Assembly: GCA_039707655.1 (NCBI GenBank)
Contig: CM077664.1
Span: forward strand, 198,084,195 to 198,148,194
DNA length: 64,000 bases
Origin: Elymus sibiricus
Lineage: Eukaryota; Streptophyta; Magnoliopsida; Poales; Poaceae
Reading direction: 5' to 3'
Shown here one piece after another: positions 33,341 to 41,825 of this stretch (position 1 is the stretch's first letter; each line of letters starts with the position of its first letter). The notes under the pieces are model-generated. The model was not told the DNA's origin. It made no database searches and saw only the letters and a list, made by a program, of their open reading frames with translations. The translations under genes were made by a program, and so were the position numbers.

Positions 33341-33551
33341 ATATATCATTCTGTCGATCTTGCAGATCTTGTTCATGAGGCAGTTTGGACGAGGTTGCCT
33401 TAACAACCAACCCAGTATTATGCAGGAAGGTTCTTTTGGCACTGTTAGTGGAGAGATACTGACCCACTGCAGCAAGAGGTGACATTGTGGTTATGGTTGC
33501 CTCATCACCTTCAGGAGGTTGTGGCGGTTCCACCATTTGTTCCATAGCTTG
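33341..33551 (-). pseudogene. CACTA-like gene, last exon, 5' part
   Basis: Begins after a splice acceptor (CTTTTCAG|CAAGCT, exon base 33551). Encodes EQMVEPPQPPEGDEA and runs to KLPHEQDLQDRQND, where the insertion at 33340 interrupts it. The frame is open throughout. Confidence 0.72.
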
Positions 33552-34078
33552 CTGAAAAGTTGAGTTTGTACATTAGTAGTACCAGAACAAAAGTTATTAA
33601 TGAGGCAACAAAACCAAACAGAATAGCTTTGGTTTATATACAGAACTTATTTTGGTGAACCCGTGTAAAATATTAGTTGTATTTTACTGCAAAGTACATA
33701 ATAAAACCAGGTTCCAAACATATGACCATATACCATGGCTAATGTATTGTCTATTTCTTCACATTGTATTGACAGCTGAGATAAAGAGACAAAGTTTATA
33801 ATACGGTGAGCATAGTATGACATCATTCATATCACAAAACTACTGAAATCAGACAAACAGGCAATTGTAACATTGTGTGCAGCACGGAACTAGATTACAG
33901 ATCAAGAGCAAAGTAACATCGTTCCTTTCTTTTAAACCTTGTAAAGTGCAATGATACGTTCAGACAACTGTGTATAAAATTGAAAAGAGTAATAGACATT
34001 GGCTGCAAACCATGCAGTTCAATGCACCACAAGTCAGAGTAACCAGTAGTTCAAAGGGCCTGAGGATTAAGGACTTAC
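33552..34078 (-). other. Intron of the CACTA-like gene
   Basis: A 527-bp AT-rich stretch between the donor at 34078 and the acceptor at 33552 on the minus strand. No ORF. Confidence 0.55.
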
Positions 34079-34189
34079 TACAACGGCTTTGACTGGTGTA
34101 GTCATGCCCTTCGTCTTGCTGGTGTGACAGTCCTTGAAGATTTCCACCACATTTGGTTCAGGTTCTTTTTGGTCCTTGCGGGCTTTCCT
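34079..34189 (-). pseudogene. CACTA-like gene exon (FKDCH motif)
   Basis: Bounded by acceptor AAATGCAG|AGG and donor GTTGTA|GTAAGT on the minus strand. The translation contains EPNVVEIFKDCHTSKTKGM, a motif I associate with plant CACTA transposase-related proteins. No stop in the exon. Confidence 0.72.
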
Positions 34190-34261
34190 CTGCATTTGGA
34201 ACAAGTCAATATAGATCTGATAATATGGCACAGCCAAAAAAGTGAAACAATAGCTAGTTAC

Positions 34262-34353
34262 CAGAGCCTCGCAGTGTGCAATATAGCTACGAATCCTGTC
34301 GTCTGTTGGAATTTCACTTTCGTACGGTTGGCCTTGTTCTTTGAACAGTTCAC
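34262..34353 (-). pseudogene. CACTA-like gene exon
   Basis: Bounded by acceptor TTCTTCTAG|GTGAAC and donor GCTCTG|GTAACT. It encodes ELFKEQGQPYESEIPTD and continues into the next exon in order. Confidence 0.7.
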
Positions 34354-34431
34354 CTAGAAGAAGATAGATTTGCGAGGGACATGCGTAAATAGGAGTTCAA
34401 CATGTGATCTGATCACATCTATATAACATAC

Positions 34432-34644
34432 TTGATACTTTGGATCAGACCAGTGTTTAACAAGGGTTGTCCAGTCTTCATCCGTTATATTTTCCATTGG
34501 AGATGTTTGGGCAAGTTCATTGTTAGCCTTGCCTTCAAAGTGAGTTTTCCTCAGATTATACCGATACTTTCACAGAGCAGACTTGAAAACATGAGTGCAT
34601 GCTTGTCTGGTTGCATCATCTTGCCGATCCAACTTGAACCTCAT
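34432..34644 (-). pseudogene. CACTA-like gene exon (transposase-type core) with premature stop
   Basis: Bounded by acceptor TTTGAACAG|ATGAGG and donor TATCAA|GTATGT. It encodes THFEGKANNEL and WTTLVKHWSDPKYQ, resembling the Ptta/En/Spm plant transposase family from memory. An in-frame TGA at 34572-34570 follows VFKSAL, so the gene is inactive. Confidence 0.72.
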
Positions 34645-34739
34645 CTGTTCAAAATTATAGGAGTCTCATTACCAGCAACCTAGAAAGTATGGGACAGAGC
34701 AAGATGATATTACTAAGTTCCATAAATAACCATACTTAC

Positions 34740-34979
34740 AAATAAATGGTCGAGGAAGGTGTTAAACTGGATTTCGTCTTTGTCATTCCTGTACTGAATC
34801 CATGTTGGGAGGATACGTGCATAACACCTAACAACAACGGCTGCCTCTGATACTAACTTGGCTGACTCTGTAGCATCACGTGGCCTTTTTAAACCTGACT
34901 CAAAATGGATCTCCATTCTTCCTCCTTTAGATTTAGTTACCTGTCGAGCATTATCCCTGATGTCTGTTTCCTCTTGCGC
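34740..34979 (-). pseudogene. CACTA-like gene exon
   Basis: Bounded by acceptor GCACCTAG|GCGCAAG and donor TTATTT|GTAAGT. It encodes AQEETDIRDNARQ and RILPTWIQYRNDKDE with no stop. Charged and helical in character, with no catalytic motif recognised. Confidence 0.7.
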
Positions 34980-35082
34980 CTAGGTGCTAGTTCAACAACG
35001 AACATGGGAAGTGTTAGTGTACATCAAACTGTGAGACTACATATAAAGAAGCATGCAACTGTAACTTGACTCGATCAACTAC

Positions 35083-35449
35083 CATCTTGGTGTTGAAGCT
35101 CACAAGGTTCTTCTGATCTTGACAAGTCCTCTTGTGCCAAGAGTGCTTTGGAAGTAGTGTCAGGTGGCAAAGGAGCTTGGGAACTTGCCGCTAGCAGAGT
35201 TGACGAACGAGTAAGTCGTGCACATGTTGGTACTATGGAAGAAGGTGCTGCAACCACTAGGGTTATCGTTGCTTATTTGGTTCATTTGTCTTTGGTACGT
35301 TTTGTAGGTGGTGTAGCAAGGGATACTGTGTTTGTACATTTATCCGGTGGACTTCGACCTTCTCTTGCACTATTAGTACCAGCAGAGTCTGCAGAGCTGT
35401 TTCGCTTCCGTTTTCGTGCCTCCCGAGTAGTAACACCATCCCCTACCAT
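35083..35449 (-). pseudogene. CACTA-like gene, candidate first coding exon, degraded
   Basis: A possible ATG at 35449 (MVGDGVTTREARKRKRNS) opens a Lys/Arg-rich, Ser-rich N-terminus that could act as a nuclear signal. TGA and TAA codons interrupt it near 35275-35290, both explicable by C-to-T change. The frame then continues through MVAAPSSIVPTCARL to a donor CAAGATG|GTAGTT at 35083. A paralogous exon is at 60567-60690. Confidence 0.55.
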
Positions 35450-35584
35450 TCTGTGTACCTTCCTCTTTTTTCCATGTCAAGTCAAACCCACGAGAAAAAG
35501 GAATAAAAATTTAGTTCTTCAGAACTAATTGATGTGTGATTCAGATGAACTAAACTTTGATGTTAGACAACCGCATGATAGGAG

Positions 35585-36518
35585 TGTCGTGGTGATTTCA
35601 CGGCAGATGCCATAAGATGGCTAAAGAGGTGGGGCTACGAGAGGACGCCGGTGGGCTCCGGAGGCGAGGTTGGCACGAGCAAGTGCGAGACACGAGACGT
35701 GCCCAGGTTCGGGGCCCTCTGGAGAGGAAACACCCCTAAACCTGCCGTATGAGCTGATATGCGCAAAGGTTACAGAGTTGCTCCTGGAGCTGTTTGGACG
35801 GAGGAGGGAGAAGGGGCTAGGCCACCGTTCTGCCTCTCCGGCGGGAGTGTGTGTGTGTTCTGTGGAGCGAGGAATCACTAAAGAGAAGTGAAGAGCCACT
35901 ATCCCACAGGAGAGAGTGATCTGAAGGGAGCTAACTAGAATGTGTACTGATCTGACCGACCGATCGACCCCTCTGCATGGAGGCCTCCCTGGGGGTCTTA
36001 TAGGCCGACCCCCAGGGTTACAATGGTAACGTTACAGAGGCGCGGGCCCCTGGTGTCATTGAACGGGATCCGGTGGCCGGGTCGCCGGGTCGCCAGGTGC
36101 GCCGCACCTGCCTGGCGCGGGGCACTGTGGCTGGTCTTGTCTCTTGTCAGTCTGGGTACGAGGCACTGTGGCGCGTCTTGTCCGCCGTCAGAGGGAGGTC
36201 GGCGCCGCCGTTTCTACAGGACCGCGCCTCCCTGACACTGCCCGCCTCGGGCGGGGGCGCAAGGAAAGTTGCAGCCTTGCCTGTTCTGTCAGTATAAAGG
36301 GAGGAGTGCTGTAGCCATGCTTGCTTCGTCGCTAAGGCTTCGTCTCCTCGCGGCCGGTCGGCATGGGCCAGCCGGCCAGGACGGGTTGCCGTGCCGAGCC
36401 GGCTCGCGCTGGGGAGCCGGCGTGCTTGGCAAGCTGGCCTGAGGGACTTGTCTTGCTCCGATGATTTTCCGAAAGGGATCCGGGCTCCGTCGCCTACCTG
36501 GGGGTCATCCCCCCGACA
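35585..36518 (-). repeat. 3' LTR of the Tat-like element
   Basis: 934 bp, TGTCGTGG ... CCCCGACA on the plus strand. It is about 25 bp shorter than the other LTR, mainly because a GGGTCGCCGG-type stretch near 48810 is repeated there. TATA-like motifs occur on both strands (35997-36002 minus, 36293-36299 plus). Confidence 0.93.
36293..36299 (+). promoter_or_regulatory. Antisense TATA motif in the 3' LTR
   Basis: CAGTATAAAGGGAGG on the plus strand points into the element, towards the antisense gene. The same motif is kept in the other LTR at 49040-49046, where it points out of the element. Confidence 0.5.
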
Positions 36519-37254
36519 GTAGTCCCCGAAGCTGTGAAGGTTCGCCGACTTCAGGCAGGGGGGCCTTTGCAGCTTACCACCCTGAGGAGCCGGTTTGTTG
36601 ATGTAGTGCCGAAGTCCGGTCGGGCGGCTTCGCCTGGCCGCTCGCCGGCTCCGCTGCAGCAGGCGCCGGGAACTCCCGTTGGGGGCCGGCTTCCAGAGAC
36701 CGGGTCGCGCCACCCCGGCCTGGGCAGGAAACGGAAACGCCTGCCAAATGAGTCTTGCTTCGTACGCCGATTCGCGCCTGCCGCAGCTCGACGGGCTGCC
36801 ATGTGCAGTCTCGCGGCGGGCGAGGCCTGCCAGCCCACGCGCGCGACGGGACGTGACTACGGTCCAGGCCCGCCACGACGCGCCCTCGGCCTGCGCGTGA
36901 GGGATTTACTGCGGCGGCTGTTGGCGATTGCGCTTCCCCGCGCAGTTAATGTGCGTGGGGAACGTGCGCGCATTGTGCGGGGAAGTGGGGATCGTGGGCG
37001 CTAACGATCCCGCTCCCCCACGATTCGTAGCGGTTATAAATGAGAAGGGAGGGGAAGTGCGACGGAGACGCTCGCGCTCGCACTCCTGCCCCTCGCTCCT
37101 CTTCTTCTCCATCGCGACCGAGCGAAGCGCTGCGGCCACCGCACACCTCGCCCACGCCTGCTGCCGCGCACCGCTACCCGAAGCCCGCAGCGCGCCGCTC
37201 TTTCTCCCTCTGCTCCTCTTCATCGCCGAACCTCGACGCCCGAAGAGTTCTTCA
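36519..37254 (+). other. Upstream region and leader of the antisense gene
   Basis: GC-rich region between the 3' LTR and the antisense ATG. The frame of the antisense ORF is open from 36928, but the TATA at 37035 lies within that extension and the Ala/Arg-rich translation looks non-coding, so the start at 37255 is preferred. Confidence 0.5.
37035..37041 (+). promoter_or_regulatory. TATA box of the antisense gene
   Basis: GCGGTTATAAATGAGAAGG lies 220 bp before the ATG at 37255, in GC-rich sequence and followed by CT-rich leader sequence. It is the best candidate core promoter for the plus-strand gene. Confidence 0.6.
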
Positions 37255-38684
37255 ATGGCGCTGCCGAAAGGCTCTTGGGAGGGCTCCATTACGACGGAGC
37301 AGAATATCCGGTACCTCCGCCGCATGAAACGGCTGCCGCCGGCGGAGGTACTGCTCGCGCGCGCGTCGGGCTCGAAGAGGGTGCCGGAGCCGCAGGAGGG
37401 CGAGCATGTGGTCTTCTTCTCGCATTTCGAGCGCGGGCTCGGCCTCCCCGCGAGTCTCTTCTTCCGCGCGTGGCTTGATTTCTTCGGGCTGCAGCCGCAT
37501 CATCTCGGCGCCAACGCCGTGCTGCAGGTTGCCGGCTTCGCCACGCTCTGCGAAGGCTATATCGGGATGCTGCCGACTGTGGAGCTGTGGGCGAAGATGT
37601 TCTTCCTCAAGCAGCAGGGAGCGTCAACCGGCGCCATGTTCGACTGCGGCGCGGCGGTGGTTACCGGCCAGGTGAACGGGCCATTTCCCAAGCTGCCGCT
37701 AGAGGACTCGGCCAAGAAGTGGCAGACGACGTTCTTCTACGTCCGGAACGCCGACCCGGCGGTGGACGTCATCAATCTTCTGCCGTTCGTCGACGCGCCG
37801 CCGCTCAAGAAGCCGAACTGGGGCTACTGCCCCAAGAAGCCGCCGCAGGAGATGGTGAACATCTGCGGCCGGGTCGGGGAGCTGACGGAGCGCGAGGGGC
37901 TGAAGCCGGTTGATCTCATCGCGGCCTTCATCGCCCGCCAGGTTCTGCCGCTGCAGCACCGGGCGCACCGGATCTGCGATATGAGCGGCCGGCACGACCC
38001 GACCCGGATGTCGACCAAGGAGCTGACGTCGGCTGGGATCGTCCAGCGGGTCAATTACATCTCCAAGGCCGGGCTGAAGGAGGAGGGGTGGAGCTTCGGG
38101 AAGGAGCCTTATCACCGGGATAACCCGGCGCCGGCGGTGAGTCCTTGGTCTTTATATTTTGCCGCTTCGACGTTATTCTTGCGTCCTGACGCCGCGGGAT
38201 GGCCGCAGCTATTCGCCAGCCAGCGGAATCACCACGGGCCGAACGCCCAGATTCTGCTAGCCGACCTGCCCGACTCGGATGTGGAGGAGGCCGGCGCCGA
38301 GGCGGAGGAGGGGGCGGTCGAGGCGCGCCTGGCCGACGCCGCAGCCGGCGGGTCGCGGAATGCAGGTAAGTCTCTGCCTCCAGATCTACTGCGGGACTGG
38401 TTGGATGACGACGAGGAGAGCCTGACCGACGCCCACGGTGCAGCACCCTCGGCTGGGGAGGACGCCAGCGTCGACACCCCAAGACGGCTGCGGAAGGCGG
38501 CCGGCGCCGGGCCGGCTCGCGCGGCGGCGACCGTCAGCCGGCCGCACGGGAAGGAGGCGGTCGAGGCGAGATCGGCCACGAAACGCCCGGCGGCGGGGCC
38601 GGCGCGCGAGAGGGCCGTCGTGAGCAAGAAGCGCCGGCTCGCCCCGTCCGTGGGGCCGAGGCGGGAGCCCCCGACGGTCATCAG

Positions 38685-38802
38685 GTAAGCATTTCTTGCC
38701 TTATTTCTGATCCCTGCTTGCTGAATTAGTGGGGGCGCGCCATCTTGTGGTTTATCTTTTTTCTTCCTTATGCCTTCGCCGTGACGAATCTGCCGTGTAC
38801 AG
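38685..38802 (+). other. Inferred intron of antisense gene
   Basis: Donor ATCAG|GTAAGC and acceptor GTGTACAG|GTCGG. Contains AGTGGGGGCGCGCCA, the start of a module repeated in the next two introns. In-frame stops occur inside. Confidence 0.65.
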
Positions 38803-39559
38803 GTCGGCTCTTGACTTGGCGGTGGCGGCGACAGATGCCGCGGCGGGCGAGGCCGTCTGGAGGAAGACCCGGAGCAGCGCCATCGACCGCGAGCCGGACC
38901 GGACCGCGGAGGAGGACCTCGAGGCCCGCCAGTCCGGCCAAGATCTTGAGGCGGCGACGCGCGCCGCCTGGCGGGACCGGGCCGAGGCTGAGAAGGCGAT
39001 GCAGGAGGCCTCGGCCCAGGCGTGGGAGAGGGCCTCCGCGAAGCGGGCCAGGCCCACCGCGGACCTGGCTTGGCCGGAGATGGAGAGGGGCTCGGCGCCG
39101 GTGGTGACAATCATCGGGCCGCAGCCGGAGAGGCGGGCGGAGCCGGCCGACGGCGAGTCGGACGTCGATGACAATATCGTCGTGGACACGTCGCCCCGGG
39201 CCGATCCGGCTGGAGGTGGCGAAGGTGGCGGAGAGAGGCGTGAGGCGGACTCCGCGCCATCCGGCCAAGCGCAGCCGACGCCGGCCCCGGAGGCCGCGAT
39301 AGGGGCCGCCGGTACCTTGGTGGTCGTGCCGCCCCAAGCCGCCACGAACCCAAAGCGGCCGGGTGGAAGCGGATCCGGCGCCGGGACCGCACTCCAACAG
39401 CCGTGGACGAGCTCCAGCGAGGTCATGGTGGGGCCGCGAACCCGGGAGGACGATGCGGCGGACGCCTTGCGCTCGCAACTTCGCGGTCGGGGCGAGCGCC
39501 TGCAGGCCTTCGTTCGGGAGGAGCAGGACCGGGCGCGGCAACTGGAGCAGGCGATCGTT

Positions 39560-39719
39560 GTGAGTTTTTTCTTCTGTGCCTGTCTTGATTGTTGAATCAG
39601 TGGGGGCGCGCCAGCGCACCCACTGGGTGTAGCCCCCGAGGTTCGACCGGGCTGCGGAGCAGCCGGGTCGAATCTTATGGCTGTCTTTTGCATTCTTTTA
39701 ATCTTCTGTCTGCGCACAG
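39560..39719 (+). other. Inferred intron of antisense gene with repeated module, copy 1
   Basis: Donor ATCGTT|GTGAGT and acceptor GCGCACAG|CATC. It carries a module of about 80 bp (about 39597-39677) containing CCCACTGGGTGTAGCCCCCG and GCCGGGTCGAATCTTA. Confidence 0.65.
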
Positions 39720-39825
39720 CATCTGTACGACCTGTGGGCCAGCGCGTTCAACCGGCTCCGGGATCGGTACCGCGAGGCCAGAACCCAGCTCGCCGCCAAG
39801 GAGGAGGAGCTGCGTCGGGTCCAAG

Positions 39826-39986
39826 GTACATCTTGCATGCCTTCAGTGGGTGCGCGCCAGCACACCCACTGGGTGTAGCCCCCGAGATTCGGGCCGGACT
39901 GCGGAGTAGCCGGGTCGAATCTTAGAGCCTTGACTTTTTCTTCTAATCCTTGCTTCCGGTATCTGACCGGGAATCTCGTCGCGCAG
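39826..39986 (+). other. Inferred intron of antisense gene with repeated module, copy 2
   Basis: Donor TCCAAG|GTACAT and acceptor GTCGCGCAG|CTGAC. The module (about 39845-39925) matches copy 1 with a few substitutions. Intron length is nearly equal to copy 1 (161 and 160 bp), suggesting duplication of an exon-intron unit. Confidence 0.65.
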
Positions 39987-40304
39987 CTGACGCGGCCGAG
40001 GTGCCAGGCCTTCGAGACCGGCTTGCCGAAGCCGGCCAGCAGCGCGACCACGCCGTCGGCAACCGCGACCGGCTCCAGGCCGAGGTGGACCAGCTGGTGG
40101 CCGAGAAGGCCAGGGCGGAGGATGCCCACCAGGCGGAGCTGGGCCGGTTGGCGGAGGAGCGCGGCAAGGCGGCCGAGGAGCTAGCGGACGCCGGCAGGAA
40201 GATCGCCCAGCTCGAGAAGGATCTCGAAGCCCAGGCTTGCACGTCGGCGATCCGGGAGAACGGGATGCTGGGCGAGGCGCAGCACCTTGATGAGACCTTC
40301 GCCC

Positions 40305-40378
40305 GTAAGTACCATTTCTTCCTTTGGGCCGGCCGGCAAGTTGCTTTCTTTGACTGATTTGTTTCTTTCCTTTGCCAG
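40305..40378 (+). other. Inferred intron of antisense gene
   Basis: Donor CGCCC|GTAAGT and acceptor TTTGCCAG|GAGTC, 74 bp. It has a T-rich 3' part and lacks the repeated module. Confidence 0.65.
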
Positions 40379-41078
40379 GAGTCTTCCCGGAGACACAGGA
40401 GGCGGCCGATGCGGCCGTGTACACCCACCGGGCCGAGCAGCGCGAGCTGGGGACAGAGATCGACGCTTACGCCGCCTGGTCCTTCTCGGAGCTCGTTCTT
40501 GCCGGCGAGGCCCGTCTTCGGGCCGTGGAGGGGCAGATGCACCGCCTGTTCGAGGCCGGCTTGGGCATGGCGAGCGGCCTCTGGCCAAGCGGGTTGTTGC
40601 CGAACAGCGTCACCCGGCTGGCGCGGTGGCTGGAGGCCGAGGTGGAGTGACTCGGCGCTTGGAGGGCCTCCGCGGCCCGGGCCGGCGCGGAGATGGCGCT
40701 GCGCTTCATCGTGTCGTGGTATCCGGCATGGACCTCGACCGTCTGGCGGCGCAGCGGGTCGGCGAGGAGGAGGACTTGGCGGCGCGGGCGTAGCGGATCG
40801 CCGGGCGGGCCAGTTACTTGGCAACGTTCGCCCCGCACGACGAGTTCGTCGTCGAGCGGACGGAAGACGGCAAGGAGCTCCCTGCCGACGAGCTCGGCCT
40901 GCTGCTCAACGACCCGGACGGCAGCTCGGCCGAGACGGGCGCCTACGCCGATGATGAGGCCGACGCGGACGACGACGCCACGGCCGAGAGGACGGCGGAG
41001 AGCGATGGACCCAACCCGGCGGCCGCGTCCACCTCGGCTGAGCCGACGCTGGCCGGAGACGACGCGGGTGCCGCTTAG

Positions 41079-41825
41079 GATTGCTTTCCCTTTTTATCTT
41101 TCCTATGCTCAAACTTTTGTTAGGTAGCAGGTCCACCCACTGGGGGTGTAGTTCCATGTAATGAACTCGTGGCCGAAGGCCCATGCTGTATATAAATTTT
41201 GCATGCGATTTCACTTTCTGCTGTTCGGCCTTGGGCCTTTTCCTGTTTGTCGTTTCTCTGGGCTTCCTTCCCGCTAGCCGGACAGCCGGGTTGCGGACTG
41301 TGGCTAGGACGGGAACTCGGCTTTGAGAGCGAACGCACAATACTTAGGCTTTTTTGGACGTTGAGCGCGAGTGAAACACCCACTGGGCCGGCTGGCGGCA
41401 GGCGGCGAGGCCGCCTGGCGCGCAGCCGGTCGTGCGGCGAGCAAGCGAGAGAGAACGGGTTGAGCCGGGTTGGCCGAACCGGGCTGTCCTTCTTAGTCGT
41501 TCTGGAGTAACGGTGCTTTCGGCCTTTGGCTCTTGCCGGCCGGACAGCCGGGAGCCGGCTGTGGCTGGCGAAGAGAGGGCTTCGGCGGCTCGTACGCACG
41601 GACTAAGGAAAAAAGCGGGGCGTGGTCTAGCCGGCTAGCCCCCGAGCCCCCGAGCCGGCTACGCCGACTCGGTGGGGGAATTAGAAAAAACAGGGCTGTG
41701 TGTAGACACAGAATAAAGCGGAAAAGGGAGCCCCCGAGCCGGCTGCGCCGACTCGACGGGAGAAATGAAAACGGGGGAGCTGCTTGCTTTCATTAAGTCC
41801 AAAAGATGGTGATACATACATGAGT
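41079..41825. other. Intergenic region between convergent antisense gene and pol
   Basis: About 750 bp without a supported ORF, where the plus-strand gene and minus-strand pol converge. CCCCCGAGCCGGCT(A/G)CGCCGACTCG occurs twice (about 41645 and 41731), and CCCACTGGG-type motifs related to the intron module recur near 41137 and 41380. Confidence 0.5.

Larger units (their letters stand above)
37255..41078 (+). pseudogene. Antisense accessory gene (putative gypsy-type transposon domain), multi-exon, broken
   Basis: From ATG 37255 (MALPKGSWEG) the first exon encodes a domain with FERGLGLPASLFFRAWLDFF and QVAGFATLCEGYIGM, resembling the 'putative gypsy type transposon' family (Pfam PF04195 from memory). 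Downstream parts are Ala/Glu-rich and coiled-coil-like. Introns with GT-AG ends and changes of open frame are inferred at 38685-38802, 39560-39719, 39826-39986 and 40305-40378; 38137-38208 is an optional 72-bp intron. Lesions: TGA at 40648-40650, a 1-base loss near 40726 that shifts frame, TAG at 40791-40793. The frame then runs to TAG at 41076-41078. It lies opposite and 3' to pol. Function is unknown; a DNA-binding or Gag-accessory role has been suggested for such ORFs but is not shown by the sequence. Confidence 0.7.

Noticed and set aside
35440..35475. KKRKV nuclear localisation signal just upstream of the ATG at 35449
   Set aside because: It lies between an in-frame stop and the candidate start, so translation is unsupported.
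36147..36876. Long minus-strand ORFs of up to 188 codons in and beside the Tat-like LTR
   Set aside because: GC-rich shadow frames overlapping the LTR and leader, with no motif and no counterpart expectation.
36928..37254. N-terminal extension of the antisense ORF from the ATG at 36928
   Set aside because: The candidate TATA box at 37035 lies inside it and the translation is compositionally biased Arg/Ala/Ser; ATG 37255 better fits a transcript start near 37065.
38229..40824. Several long minus-strand ORFs (100-320 codons) opposite the antisense gene
   Set aside because: Pro/Ala/Arg-rich complements of the real plus-strand exons in high-GC sequence.
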